Positions 1-9,746 of a DNA stretch of 64,000 bases are shown here, piece by piece. The stretch lies in assembly GCA_902809825.1 (NCBI GenBank), contig LR778114.1:2480001-2544000 (forward strand), in the 5' to 3' direction. Position numbers and translations under genes: made by a program. The DNA is from Candidatus Hydrogenisulfobacillus filiaventi. Its GTDB lineage: Bacteria > Bacillota > Sulfobacillia > Sulfobacillales > R501. Each line of letters begins with the position of its first letter. The first letter of the stretch is position 1. The notes below the pieces were generated by a model. The model was not told the DNA's origin. It was given only the letters and a program-made list of their open reading frames with translations, and ran no database searches.

Positions 1-1266
<1,266 letters not shown>

Positions 1267-1301
1267 TCATCTCCTGCCTCAGCGGGCCGCGAGGGATCCG
1301 A

Positions 1302-2567
1302 CTAGCCGAAGAGCTTCTCGGCCAGAAATTCCGACACCTGCCAGCCCCATTCAGGCGTCTTGCCTTTTGTTCGGAAGAACAGCTCCTTGTACTGCATCTT
1401 CAGCAGGAAGGGAATGTGGCCCATCTTGAGCACCTGCTTGCTGCCGCCGAACCAGGCGTCGGAGTTGATGTAGAAGGCCTGGTTGTCGCCCATGCTGCCG
1501 ATGCAGTTAATGACCGGCTTCAGGGGCAGGTTGGCCTGTTCCGCGCTCATGCGGCCCACGTCCTTGGCCAGCTGCCGGCCGACCACCTCGTCACCCAGGT
1601 GGGCGATCATGCCCAGCTTGGGCACGGTGACCGCAGCCGCGTCGCCGACTGCGAACACGTTGGGGTACTTGGGGTTCCGCATGTACAGGTCGGTCAGCAC
1701 GAAGCCCACATCGTCGCTGATGGGCAGGCCCTTCAGGAAGTCGTGGGGGACCCAGTCAGGCAGGACGATCTTGAGCTCGGCCTCGACGCTGGCGCCGCTC
1801 TCGAACTCGATGCCGTCGGCAGTGATGCGCTTAATGTCGTGGGTCTTATTCAGGTAGTGGTAGCCCATCGCGGCGGCGGCGTTCAGTAGCTCGCTCACCA
1901 CCCGCGGGCCCGCGTCCTCCGCGATGACCTCGGCCGGGGTGAACACGGTCACCTTGTCCGGACCGCCCATGCCGTGCTGCTTGAGCCAGGTGCCCATGGA
2001 GAGGGTGAGCTCCACCGGCGGGCCTTCGCAGGCGGCCTCCGCCATCGGCACCAGGTCCTTGGTCATGGTGCCCTGGTGGAAGCGGGCGGAGCCGATCGCC
2101 ACCGGGCCGCCCTTATATTCGTTCCAGAGGTAGCGGCGCAGACGGTTGGCGTAGTAGGTGTCGGAAACGGCGTGGCCGTACTCGGCGAAGCCTTCGATCT
2201 TGTCGTATGCCAACCGCGCCCCCACCGCCACCACCACGTAGTCGTAGTGGATGCGCTCGGGAGCCGCGCCCGGCCGCTCCGTGGGCACGTACTCGACGGT
2301 CTGCGTCTCCACGTCGAGGCTCTTGACCTCAGCCTGAATAAAGGTGATGTTGTCCTCCACCAGGGCCGGGGCCAGGGGCATGTGCAGCGAAAGCGTGGGG
2401 TCGTGGTTCTCGAAAACCTCTTCCGGAAGGTTGGGGACGAACAACAGATAGGGCTTGCGGTCGATCACCGTAATGTCGACGGCGTCTTGCGCATACTGGC
2501 GGATCTTCTGGGCTGCGCCGAGTCCGGCGAAGTTCCCGCCCAGAACCAGCACATGCGGCTTGGACAT
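1302..2567 (-). CDS. sqr: Sulfide:quinone oxidoreductase family flavoprotein
   Basis: A 421-residue FAD-dependent oxidoreductase, predicted to oxidise sulfide to polysulfide/sulfur and pass electrons to quinone at the inner face of the membrane. The FAD-binding Rossmann motif is at residues 6-18 (LGGNFAGLGAAQ). A second dinucleotide region (VVVAVGARLAYD) and the late FAD motif (FAVGDAAAV) are also visible. Cysteines occur in EAACEGPP and VINCIGSMGD, placed like two of the redox cysteines of SQRs; the first of the usual three is not obvious, so SQR subtype and substrate are not certain. The ATG at 2567 has a GGGAGG site; upstream in-frame codons lie in the structured leader and are unlikely to be translated. 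Transcribed from the promoter at 2861-2889 and followed by the helical repeat gene. Confidence 0.82.
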   Translation of the reverse strand: MSKPHVLVLGGNFAGLGAAQKIRQYAQDAVDITVIDRKPYLLFVPNLPEEVFENHDPTLSLHMPLAPALVEDNITFIQAEVKSLDVETQTVEYVPTERPGAAPERIHYDYVVVAVGARLAYDKIEGFAEYGHAVSDTYYANRLRRYLWNEYKGGPVAIGSARFHQGTMTKDLVPMAEAACEGPPVELTLSMGTWLKQHGMGGPDKVTVFTPAEVIAEDAGPRVVSELLNAAAAMGYHYLNKTHDIKRITADGIEFESGASVEAELKIVLPDWVPHDFLKGLPISDDVGFVLTDLYMRNPKYPNVFAVGDAAAVTVPKLGMIAHLGDEVVGRQLAKDVGRMSAEQANLPLKPVINCIGSMGDNQAFYINSDAWFGGSKQVLKMGHIPFLLKMQYKELFFRTKGKTPEWGWQVSEFLAEKLFG

Positions 2568-2621
2568 CTGGCAGCTGCCTCCCTTGGGGATCCCGCCCCG
2601 GCCGGCCGCTCCGCCCCCGCC

Positions 2622-2646
2622 GTCCGCCGGCGGATCGCCGGCGGAC
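2622..2646. other. Perfect 11-bp hairpin in the sqr leader
   Basis: GTCCGCCGGCG and its exact complement are separated by three bases. It lies about 55-80 nt upstream of the sqr start, between the structured leader domain and the ribosome binding site. There is no T-run on either strand, so it is not a classic intrinsic terminator. It could pause polymerase or compete with pairing near the ribosome binding site. Confidence 0.5.
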
Positions 2647-2688
2647 AACAGACGTGGCCGCCGCCTGCATGCGCGGTAAGCGGCGCCG

Positions 2689-2826
2689 GTCCGGCCTGCC
2701 CGGGTATGCCCCCGAACTGCCCTTCGCGCCGCCAAGGAGTTCTGCCCTACCGGTCGGGCACAACCGGCAGGGGAACATACCTCCCCACACCCTGCCCGCT
2801 TGATCCGCCTTTCCGAATTGCCGGAC
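2689..2826 (-). ncRNA. Candidate structured 5' leader RNA of sqr (unassigned riboswitch-like element)
   Basis: Read on the minus strand, this 138-nt segment starts about 27 nt after the predicted transcription start. It contains a nested set of exact pairings. An outer stem joins GTCCGGC (2826-2820) to GCCGGAC (2695-2689). An inner stem joins GGTATG (2781-2776) to CATACC (2708-2703) and continues as CCCC/GGGG. Inside that are two hairpins: TGCCGGT/ACCGGTA (2769-2763 with 2754-2748) and GAACTCCTT/AAGG-gc-AGTTC (2742-2734 with 2724-2714). TGCCC/GGGCA (2760-2756 with 2747-2743) is an alternative hairpin that excludes the first. It matches no riboswitch class I can recall. Regulation of sqr is inferred from position. 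Confidence 0.5.
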
Positions 2827-2860
2827 AAGCTCCACACGATGCGGGCGGCGCGTTAACCCG

Positions 2861-2889
2861 ATTATAGCGCCTGACCATGGTATGGGCAA
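2861..2889 (-). promoter_or_regulatory. Sigma-A type promoter of the sqr operon
   Basis: On the minus strand TTGCCC (2889-2884) and TATAAT (2866-2861) are separated by exactly 17 bp. Transcription should start near 2853, giving a leader of about 285 nt before the sqr ATG. The -10 is a perfect consensus hexamer in otherwise GC-rich DNA. Confidence 0.8.
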
Positions 2890-3227
2890 TCCGGACTGAT
2901 TCCTATGATATTCGCATCCCCAACTTAAATCTTTCCGGGATTTTCTCCGCGTTCCTCATTGAGGTGACTGCACGTATAAACGGAGGCCGGCGACTGATGG
3001 CACCGGTTCATGAACCGAATGGTCTAGTTCCCGCACCTTGGGTTTTGTATACACGCCAGGGGTTGTCGTTATTTTTTCATCTGCCGTGCAGACTACCGGT
3101 CCGGACGGCCAGGTACCCGACACGGTATCCGGAGGAGCGGCGCAGGCCCGGCGCCGGCTGGTGTACGGGGGGGCGACACACAGCCGGCAGCCGGGCCCGA
3201 TACAGGGTATACGCCGGTCGGCCGCTG
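2890..3227. other. Intergenic region between the Gfo/Idh gene and the sqr promoter
   Basis: No convincing gene. 2890-3080 is relatively AT-rich and could hold upstream activating sequence for sqr. 3100-3227 is GC-rich with short palindromes. No T-run terminator is evident after the oxidoreductase gene. Confidence 0.4.
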
Positions 3228-4259
3228 CTATGCGCCGGACACCTCGGTCAGCGGCACCGGGCGGCCCTGCCGCGCGGCCCGCGTCACCGCCTGAATCAGG
3301 GCCACCCCTTCCAGGGTGGTGTCCGCCCCTAGTACCGGCGGCCGACCCTCCTGCACCGCCTCCACAAAGTCCGCCAGCGCATCCCACTGGCCCTGCCACC
3401 CGCTGCGGGCGGGCAGGCCCGCCATCTCCTGGCGCACCGTCTCCTCGTCGTCGCCCGGCACCCGCCAGGCCTCCAGTTCCTGCAGGTTGGGTCCCACCAC
3501 CGCCGCCCCTTCGCTCCCGATGACGGTCAGCCGTTCCCCGGCCGCCACGCGGGCGGCCGCGGTGGTAAAGGCCAGGGTGGCCAGGGCCCCCGAGCGGAAA
3601 CGTACGGCCGCGGTCAGACTGTCCGGAACCGGCAGCGCATGCGCCAGGGTGGCACCGAGGGCCGTAACCTGTGCGGCCGGGCCGAACAACCCGATGAGGA
3701 GGTCGAAGAAGTGCACAGCCTGCGTGAGGTGCACCCCGCCGCCGGCCTCGACACTGGCCCGCCAGGGCGCCTCCTGGTAATAGGAAAGCGGCCGCGGCCA
3801 GACCCCCACCGCCTCCCCCAGCAGCAGCCGGCCCAGCCGGCCTTCCCCTGCTGCCTGCAGCAGCCGCTGGACGGGGGGGAGCAGGCGGGGATGGTGGCTG
3901 ACGGCCAAGGCCAGGCCCCGCCGTGCGGCCAGTTCCACTAGGCGGGCGGCCTCCCCGTAATCGAGGGCCAGGGGCGGCTCCACCAGGACCGGCCGGCCGG
4001 CTTCGAGCGCTGCCGCCGCCAAAGGGGCGTGGGTACCGGTGGGGGTGGCTACCACCACCGCCTGCACCGCCGGGTCCGCCAGGAGCCCCTCCAGGGAAGC
4101 GTAGGCCGGCACCTCAAACGCCAACGCCGCGGCGCGGGCCCGCTCGGGATCCGCATCCGCTGCCCCGGCCAGCCGGGCCTGCGGCAGGTGCACCAGGGCC
4201 TGCAGGTACCGCTGCCCTTCCTTGCCGCACCCTACCAGGCCCAATCCTAACCGTTCCAT
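3228..4259 (-). CDS. Gfo/Idh/MocA-family oxidoreductase
   Basis: A 343-residue protein with an N-terminal NAD(P)-binding Rossmann fold (GLGLVGCGKEGQRYL at the start, DADPERARAAA after the second strand, VVVATPTGTHAPLA further on) and a C-terminal alpha/beta substrate domain with GGGVHLTQAVHFFD, holding the family's conserved His and Asp. Such enzymes oxidise or reduce sugars, inositols or related polyols. The usual E-K-P motif reads VLVEPPLAL here, so the cofactor-proximal lysine is a proline and activity may differ. The start at MERLGLG was chosen because it directly precedes the Rossmann strand. No metabolic neighbours indicate the substrate. Confidence 0.8.
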   Translation of the reverse strand: MERLGLGLVGCGKEGQRYLQALVHLPQARLAGAADADPERARAAALAFEVPAYASLEGLLADPAVQAVVVATPTGTHAPLAAAALEAGRPVLVEPPLALDYGEAARLVELAARRGLALAVSHHPRLLPPVQRLLQAAGEGRLGRLLLGEAVGVWPRPLSYYQEAPWRASVEAGGGVHLTQAVHFFDLLIGLFGPAAQVTALGATLAHALPVPDSLTAAVRFRSGALATLAFTTAAARVAAGERLTVIGSEGAAVVGPNLQELEAWRVPGDDEETVRQEMAGLPARSGWQGQWDALADFVEAVQEGRPPVLGADTTLEGVALIQAVTRAARQGRPVPLTEVSGA

Positions 4260-4611
4260 CAGGTTCGCCTCGCTTCGCCGCCCCTGCGCGCGGAGGCCGG
4301 ATGCGACCCCCACAAGTGCCGCCAGGGGGCAGACGACCCGGCCGACGAGCGCCGTCAGGCGCGGCGGGTTGATTATAGCACGGGCGCCGGTCCCGCCGCG
4401 GCCCCGCCAATGCGTGGACTCTGACACGGACTTGACATAAGCTAGGAAAGGGGAGGCGCCGGCCGCCGCCGGCAGCCAAATCGTGGTATAACAGTGAACG
4501 CGCCGGCTCCGGGTCCCGCCTGCGTCACCTGGCGCAGGCCCACGATGTTCCCGCATAGGGTTTCCGGAACCGCTGCGCGGGAAGCGACGCAAGACAGGGG
4601 GATATCTTCCC
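4260..4611. other. Divergent intergenic region
   Basis: Separates the leftward Gfo/Idh gene from the rightward 99-residue gene. On the minus strand TGC-TATAAT (an extended -10, at 4371-4379) is a candidate promoter for the Gfo/Idh gene, without a good -35. On the plus strand a perfect TTGACA occurs at 4432-4437 but no -10 lies at normal spacing; GGTATAAC at 4485-4492 lacks a -35. No RNA gene is evident. Confidence 0.4.
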
Positions 4612-4911
4612 ATGGCGATTCGCATCGACCAGCATTCAGACCGCAGCTGGGTCTATCTTCGCCTCACCGCCGAGGACGAACCGGCCCCGGTCTGGGACCC
4701 GGCGGCCCCGCAGGCCGCGGGACCGGATCCAGCGGCCGTGATCGCCGTCCAGCGGGAAGCGATGGAACGGATTGCCGCTGAAGACCCGCGCCCGCCGGAA
4801 GTGCTCTGGCCGCTGCTCGCCCGACGGGCGGTGCGCCGCATGCCCGTCCCCAACGGGGACAACGGGGTCCGGGTCATTACCACCCACAACCTCTCCCTGG
4901 TCTGGCCCTGA
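4612..4911 (+). CDS. Hypothetical 99-residue protein
   Basis: A small soluble protein starting at an ATG behind a GGGGGAT ribosome binding site. It is acidic and proline-rich in the first half (DEPAPVWDPAAPQAAGPDP), with an amphipathic helix (IAVQREAMERIAAED) and a basic stretch (LLARRAVRRMPV). No domain is recognised and there are no cysteines or membrane segments. The next gene begins 28 bp downstream behind its own AAAGGAGG site, so the two probably form an operon. Codon choice matches the surrounding genes, supporting a real gene. Confidence 0.55.
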   Translation: MAIRIDQHSDRSWVYLRLTAEDEPAPVWDPAAPQAAGPDPAAVIAVQREAMERIAAEDPRPPEVLWPLLARRAVRRMPVPNGDNGVRVITTHNLSLVWP

Positions 4912-4939
4912 ATCCCTGCTGCCGGAAAGGAGGCCTCGC

Positions 4940-5674
4940 GTGGAGCCTCGAACCCGGCTGCCCGGCCCGCTACGCCTGGCAGCCATCCCCGGCCTGCCGG
5001 CTGCTATCCTGCGGCGTGCCGGCGTGCTGTGGGCGGCCCTGGTCAGCGTAGCCGCGCTGGAGTCGGCTTTCTTCGGTCTGGGCGCTGCCTTGAGCCCGGC
5101 GGCGGGCGCGGGCGGGACCCCCACCCTCCGCTTAGCCGTCGGGGCGGTGTGGCTGGTGCTGGCGGTGCCGCCGGCGTTGGGGAGCACCGCCTATGCCTTC
5201 ATCCGCCTGCTCGCCCCCGGCACCCCATCCCCGGCCCTGCGCGGGCAGGCCGCCTTGGGGCTATTCTATGGCCTGCTCCTGTTCACGGTGACGCGAGCGG
5301 CCCTGCTTGTCGGCCAGGGGCTTATCGCCCTGCTGAGCGTCCTGCTCGGCCCCGGCGGCGCCGTCCTCATCCTGGCCGGGGATGCCATCCTGCTGGGCAT
5401 GGCCTGGGCAGCCGCCGCCTTCGCCGCCGGTTCCGCCGCCGGCTTCTGGCGTCCCGGCCCGGGCGGGCTGGGTCTGGTGGTGCACGGGCTCACCGGCCTC
5501 GCCCGCAGCGGCAACTGGATGCGCTCCCTGCCGGCGCTGCTGTTCACCGGGCTGGCATTGGCCCTCTGGCCGGGGCCCGGGCGGCCGGGGGGCTTCCTGC
5601 TCTGGCTGGTGATACCGGCCGCCGCGGCCGCCTTCGAGCTGGCCTGCTGGCTGGAAGCCGCCCGCCCCAACTAG
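4940..5674 (+). CDS. Hypothetical polytopic membrane protein
   Basis: A 244-residue protein begun at a GTG with an ideal AAAGGAGG site 7 nt upstream; a longer in-frame reading from 4772 would overlap the previous gene. There are about six hydrophobic segments: LWAALVSVAALESAFFGLG, AVGAVWLVLAVPPAL, LGLFYGLLLFTVTRAALL, LIALLSVLLGP into AVLILAGDAILLGMAWAA, and the C-terminal FLLWLVIPAAAAAFEL. It resembles Yip1-like or DUF-type membrane proteins in pattern, but no family can be named. It ends convergently, 73 bp from the ftsH stop; the gap holds an 8-bp GCGGGCGG/CCGCCCGC hairpin without a T-run. Confidence 0.65.
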   Translation: MEPRTRLPGPLRLAAIPGLPAAILRRAGVLWAALVSVAALESAFFGLGAALSPAAGAGGTPTLRLAVGAVWLVLAVPPALGSTAYAFIRLLAPGTPSPALRGQAALGLFYGLLLFTVTRAALLVGQGLIALLSVLLGPGGAVLILAGDAILLGMAWAAAAFAAGSAAGFWRPGPGGLGLVVHGLTGLARSGNWMRSLPALLFTGLALALWPGPGRPGGFLLWLVIPAAAAAFELACWLEAARPN

Positions 5675-5747
5675 GCCGGCCGGCAGCAAGGCAAGGCGGG
5701 CGGCCCCCGCCGGGACCGCCCGCTCCAGGGGCCGGCTGCCCGCCCCT

Positions 5748-7544
5748 TCAGGCCTGGACCAGGGCCGCCAGCTCCTCCTTTTCCAGGGTCTCCTTCTCCA
5801 GCAGGGCCATCGCCAGCCGGTTCAGCGCGCTGCGATGCTCGAGCAGGATGCTTTTGGCCCGCTCATACTGCTGGAAGACGATGCGCCGGATGGCCTTGTC
5901 GATGGCCGAGGCCACCTCCTCGCTGTAGTTGCGCTCCCGCATCAGGTCCCGACCCAGGAACACCTGCTCCTGGCGGGTGCCGTAGGTGAGGGGCCCCAGC
6001 TCGTCCGACATGCCGTATTCGGTGATCATCTGCCGCACCATGCGGGTGGACTTCTCGAGGTCATCCTGGGCGCCGGTCGAAATCTCCCCGAAGACAATCT
6101 GTTCCGCCGCGCGGCCCCCCAGCGCCATGGCCACCTTGTCCAGGATCTGGTCCTTGGTTACCAGGTAGCGGTCCTCGGTCGGGATCGGCATGGTATAGCC
6201 CATAGCCATGCCGCGGGGGATAATCGTAACCTTGTCGATGGGGTCGCCGTGCGGCACCATCATCCCCACCAGGGCATGGCCGGATTCGTGGAACGCTACC
6301 ACCCGCTTCTCGCGGTCCGTGATCACCCGGCTCTTCTTTTGGGGACCGGCCATGACCCGTTCGGCCGCCTCCAGGAAATTCGCGGTGGTAATCATCTTCT
6401 GGCGGGCCCGCGCCGCCAGCAGGGCTGCCTCGTTGGTCAAGTTCTCCAGATCGGCGCCCGTAAAGCCGGGGGTCCGGCGGGCAATCAGCTCCAGGTCCAC
6501 ATCCGGGGCCAGGGGCTTATTGCGGGTATGCACCTTGAGGATGGCCAGACGGCCCTTGAGGTCAGGCCGGTTGACCACAATCTGGCGGTCGAAGCGCCCC
6601 GGCCGCAGCAGGGCGGGGTCGAGCACATCGGGCCGGTTGGTGGCCGCCATCACGATGATGCCCTCGTTGACCCCGAACCCGTCCATCTCGACCAGCAGCT
6701 GGTTCAGGGTCTGTTCCCGCTCGTCGTTGCCGCCGCCGTAGCCGGCGCCGCGCATGCGGCCCACCGCATCCAGCTCATCGATGAACACAATGCAGGGGGC
6801 GTTCTTCTTGGCCTGCTCGAACAGGTCCCGCACCCGCGAAGCGCCCACCCCCACAAACATCTCCACAAAGCTGGACCCGACCTCGCTGAAGAAGGGCACC
6901 CCGGCCTCCCCTGCCACCGCCTTGGCCAGCAGGGTCTTGCCGGTCCCGGGGGGGCCGAACAGGATGACCCCCTTGGGGATGCGGGCGCCCAGCTCAAGGT
7001 AGCGCTTGGGATTCTTGAGGAAGTCGACGATCTCCTCCAGCTCCTGCTTCTCTTCATCGAGACCGGCCACGTCGTTAAAGGTCACCCGGCGCTGCGGGTC
7101 CAGCTGCACCCGCGCCTGCGACTTGCCGAACGCCAGCATGCGGTTGCCGCCCTGGCCCTGCCGGAAGAGGAGGTAGAACAGGCCGATGATGAGCAACGCC
7201 GGGAGGAAGTTGCTGATCACACTCAGCCAGACCGAAGGCGTCGGGGGCCGGGTGGCCGAGACGCTCACCCCGTCCGCGTCCAGCAGGGTCGCCAGCTGGG
7301 CGCTGCCGCCCTCCGGATAGACGGTGGCAAACCGCTTTCCCTGAGTGGTGGTCCAGGTCACGGTGTGGGTGGAGGAGTCCAGCAACGCCGTGCGGACCTG
7401 CCGGGCCTGGGCGGCGGCGAGGAGGGTGCTGTAGGGCTGTTGGGCGACCGACCGTTGGGGCGTTCTTAAAAACTGCATCAAAAGGGAAATAAACAGCACC
7501 ACAAAGACAATGGTGATCACCCCGCGTAGCCAGCGGTTCTGCAT
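5748..7544 (-). CDS. ftsH: ATP-dependent zinc metalloprotease FtsH
   Basis: A 598-residue membrane-anchored AAA+ protease that degrades misfolded and regulatory membrane proteins. Two membrane segments (about residues 8-24 and 108-126) flank the extracytoplasmic domain. The AAA module has Walker A GPPGTGKT at 197-204, Walker B IVFIDELD around 252-259, the pore loop FVGVG and the second region of homology [20 protein letters not shown]. The zinc-binding HESGH is at 419-423. Length is typical. An oddity is SEVGSS at 220-225, where most FtsH proteins have SISGSD just before FVEMF, suggesting a divergent paralogue. The ATG follows an AAAGGAG site, with a promoter at 7585-7612. Confidence 0.95.
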   Translation of the reverse strand: MQNRWLRGVITIVFVVLFISLLMQFLRTPQRSVAQQPYSTLLAAAQARQVRTALLDSSTHTVTWTTTQGKRFATVYPEGGSAQLATLLDADGVSVSATRPPTPSVWLSVISNFLPALLIIGLFYLLFRQGQGGNRMLAFGKSQARVQLDPQRRVTFNDVAGLDEEKQELEEIVDFLKNPKRYLELGARIPKGVILFGPPGTGKTLLAKAVAGEAGVPFFSEVGSSFVEMFVGVGASRVRDLFEQAKKNAPCIVFIDELDAVGRMRGAGYGGGNDEREQTLNQLLVEMDGFGVNEGIIVMAATNRPDVLDPALLRPGRFDRQIVVNRPDLKGRLAILKVHTRNKPLAPDVDLELIARRTPGFTGADLENLTNEAALLAARARQKMITTANFLEAAERVMAGPQKKSRVITDREKRVVAFHESGHALVGMMVPHGDPIDKVTIIPRGMAMGYTMPIPTEDRYLVTKDQILDKVAMALGGRAAEQIVFGEISTGAQDDLEKSTRMVRQMITEYGMSDELGPLTYGTRQEQVFLGRDLMRERNYSEEVASAIDKAIRRIVFQQYERAKSILLEHRSALNRLAMALLEKETLEKEELAALVQA

Positions 7545-7584
7545 CGGCGGACTCCTTTCTGCCCCTGCACCTGGTCACGATTTG

Positions 7585-7612
7585 AGTGTACCGTATTCGG
7601 CCCCAGGGACAA
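7585..7612 (-). promoter_or_regulatory. Predicted ftsH promoter
   Basis: On the minus strand TTGTCC (7612-7607) and TACACT (7590-7585) are 16 bp apart. Transcription would start about 34 nt upstream of the ftsH ATG. No heat-shock CIRCE or similar inverted repeat is seen nearby. Confidence 0.55.
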
Positions 7613-7686
7613 AACCACTCCCGTGCCGGGCTCCTTTCCACGGGATACGCCGGCACCGGCCCGCCGGATGCATGCCCGGGTGCCGC

Positions 7687-7716
7687 CGCTTAATAGCTGG
7701 ACGCTTAATAGCTGGA
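7687..7716. repeat. 15-bp tandem duplication at the transglycosylase stop codon
   Basis: CGCTTAATAGCTGGA occurs twice back to back (7687-7701 and 7702-7716). The copy at 7702 contains the stop codon of the lytic transglycosylase gene, so either copy could have supplied the stop and the terminal Ser-Ser-Tyr codons. It looks like a recent slippage event. Confidence 0.85.
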
Positions 7717-8994
7717 ATAGATGCGGTAGAGCGCCAGGACGTTGGCCACGTACTGCTGCGTCTGCGGATAGGGGGGAATCTGATCCCCGTAGGCCTCCAC
7801 CGCCCCCGGGCCCGCGTTGTAGGCGGCCAGCGCCAGGGCCAGATTGCCGTGGAACAGCTGCAGCATGTCATGGAGATACGTACAGCCGCCGACCACATTC
7901 TGATAGGGGTCATAGGGGTTCACCCCGATCTGGGCGGCGGTGGCCGGTTCCAGCTGCATCAGCCCGATGGCCCCGGCGGAGCTGACCGCCGACTGGTTGC
8001 CGCCCGATTCCTGGGTGATAACTGCGATCACCAGGGCCGGGGAGAGGCCGAAGCGGGCGGCAATGGGGGCCACCAGCGGATACAGCTTGTCATACAGCTG
8101 ACGGCGGCTGATACCGCCCGCGTTGAACTGGCCCAGGATCTGCTCAATCTGAGCGGTCACGGCCGCAATCTGGGCCCGCAGGGCGCTCATGGCCGCCAGC
8201 ATCGAGGCCTCCTGCTGCCGCAGCTGGTCCATCAGCTGCTGGCGCTGGGAAATGCCGGCGGACAGGCTCAAGGCCTGGGCCTGCTCCTGGGCCTTGAGGG
8301 CGGCGGCGGCAGCCGCCTGGCGGGCCAGCAGGCTTTGCGCTGCGGCCAGGGCGGCCCGCCGCCTGGCCAACAGGCTCAGGTCGTCGGCCAGGACCGTCTT
8401 CTCATAGGTCTCCTGCTGCTCCTCCACCCGGATGGTGGCCACCTCGTCGGCCGCCTGGCCGGCCACCTGACCCAGCAGGTACATCCGGCTGACAAACTGT
8501 TGAAAGGTCCGGGCACCCACCAGTACATCGAGGTAACCCACGGAGCCGTGCTCCTCAATCAGCCGCAGCTGGCCAGTCAGCAGGCCCTTCTCATAGGCCA
8601 GCTGCTTTTCGGTGGCCGCCAGCTTGGCCTGCATGACGGTGTACTGGGTGAGGGTCGCTTGGTAGGCGGCCTGCGTGCGGTCGTACAGGGCCCGGGTACG
8701 GGCCATCTGCGCCTCCACTGCCGCCAGCTGCTGGGCCGTGGAGGCCATCCGGGCCTGGGTAGCGTTCAACTGCCGGCTCAAGTCCTGGATCTGGCCCATC
8801 AGCTGGGCGGCGGTGGCCTGCGCCTGATTGTAGGCGGCCCGTTCGGCGTGGATCTGCTGCTCCAGGGCCTGCTGCTGCGCCTCCAGGCTGCTGAGGGAGG
8901 CTGCCCGCGCCGGCCCGCCCCGGCCGAACCACGGCACCGCCAGCCCCGTCCCCAGGATCAGTCCCAGTGTCACCGCCCGCATCCGCCGACGCAT
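7705..8994 (-). CDS. Coiled-coil lytic transglycosylase (SLT domain), secreted
   Basis: A 429-residue exported murein hydrolase. An N-terminal signal peptide (MRRRMRAVTLGLILGTG, cleavage near ARAAS) is followed by about 270 residues of Gln/Ala-rich coiled coil resembling PcsB or EnvC (repeated Q-x-A-x-L heptads). The C-terminal lytic transglycosylase domain shows the catalytic glutamate in VITQESGGNQSA, then GAIGLMQLEPATA and AAYNAGPGAVEAYG. It should cleave the glycan strand of peptidoglycan, perhaps at division or sporulation sites. The longer in-frame extension upstream to 9168 is rejected because the signal peptide begins at 8994. It is oriented away from the membrane-protein gene at 9168. 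Confidence 0.85.
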   Translation of the reverse strand: MRRRMRAVTLGLILGTGLAVPWFGRGGPARAASLSSLEAQQQALEQQIHAERAAYNQAQATAAQLMGQIQDLSRQLNATQARMASTAQQLAAVEAQMARTRALYDRTQAAYQATLTQYTVMQAKLAATEKQLAYEKGLLTGQLRLIEEHGSVGYLDVLVGARTFQQFVSRMYLLGQVAGQAADEVATIRVEEQQETYEKTVLADDLSLLARRRAALAAAQSLLARQAAAAAALKAQEQAQALSLSAGISQRQQLMDQLRQQEASMLAAMSALRAQIAAVTAQIEQILGQFNAGGISRRQLYDKLYPLVAPIAARFGLSPALVIAVITQESGGNQSAVSSAGAIGLMQLEPATAAQIGVNPYDPYQNVVGGCTYLHDMLQLFHGNLALALAAYNAGPGAVEAYGDQIPPYPQTQQYVANVLALYRIYSSY

Positions 8995-9167
8995 CCTGTA
9001 ACCCCCTGCCGGCCGGGCTGGGCGCTCCCGGCCTTCATTCTGAAGCGGTAGATTCGCGCCCGGAGTCAAAAATCCTGCCGCCGGCCCCGGCCGGGTCCGA
9101 TGGCATATCCCGGCAGCCAGCCGCATGGGATGAAGGGGAACACAGCCAATGCGGGGAGGGAAGGGCA

Positions 9168-9746
9168 ATGCCGCTCGGGGAGTGGTGGCGGCGGTACCGT
9201 CCGGTCCACCTGTCCTGGCACCCGCGGCGCTGGGGCGCGCCGCGGGTGCACCGCTGGGGAGGCCGGGCCGGGCCCGCCTCCGGCCCCTGGCCGGTAGCCA
9301 TCAACGGGGCCGCCGCCACCCTGATCTTCCGGGCCGTCCTCGCCACCGCCGCCTGGGCCGGGGCCCCACCCCTGAATCCCGAACTCTGGCTGGGGACCTT
9401 TTTCACAGCCGACCTCCCGGCGGCGGCCGTGGTGGGAACGGTGGTGATGCTGGCAGCCGGGGCGGGGACGGCCGCCCTTTACCATGCCCTGCGCCCGTAT
9501 CTGCCGGAGGCGCCGCTGGCAGCCGGGATGCGGTTCGGACTGGGCCTGTGGCTGGTAACGGGTCTCATTGGGTTCCCGGTTTTTGCCTGGCTCAGTCCGA
9601 TGGTCAACAACGGCCTCCTCCTCGACCCTGGAGCCTTCGGTCTGGGGTTCGGCGTGCTCGACGCCGTCATCCTGCTGCTGGCCTACCTGGTGCTGGGAAC
9701 GGCCCTGGCGCTGGGGCAGGCCCTATGGATGGGGGCCGGACGCTAG
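9168..9746 (+). CDS. Hypothetical membrane protein
   Basis: A 192-residue protein starting at an ATG behind a GGGAGGGAAGG site. The N-terminal 45 residues are basic and Trp-rich (EWWRRYRPVHLSWHPRRW). Four hydrophobic stretches follow: ATLIFRAVLATAAWAG, AAVVGTVVMLAAGAGTAAL, LGLWLVTGLIGFPVFAWL and LDAVILLLAYLVLGTALALG. No family is recognised. It converges with the lipoprotein gene, the two stops overlapping by 4 bp. Confidence 0.6.
   Translation: MPLGEWWRRYRPVHLSWHPRRWGAPRVHRWGGRAGPASGPWPVAINGAAATLIFRAVLATAAWAGAPPLNPELWLGTFFTADLPAAAVVGTVVMLAAGAGTAALYHALRPYLPEAPLAAGMRFGLGLWLVTGLIGFPVFAWLSPMVNNGLLLDPGAFGLGFGVLDAVILLLAYLVLGTALALGQALWMGAGR

Noticed and set aside
2743-2769. H-type pseudoknot in the sqr leader (P3 loop TGCCC with GGGCA)
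   Set aside because: The second strand directly abuts the 7-bp stem with no linker to cross its groove, so both pairings cannot coexist. It was kept only as an alternative hairpin.
4432-4437. Perfect TTGACA -35 box upstream of the 99-residue gene
   Set aside because: No -10-like hexamer 16-18 bp downstream; the nearest TATAAC is about 50 bp away.
5835-7469. 544-codon + strand open frame
   Set aside because: Entirely antisense to ftsH, with no ribosome binding site or recognisable domain.
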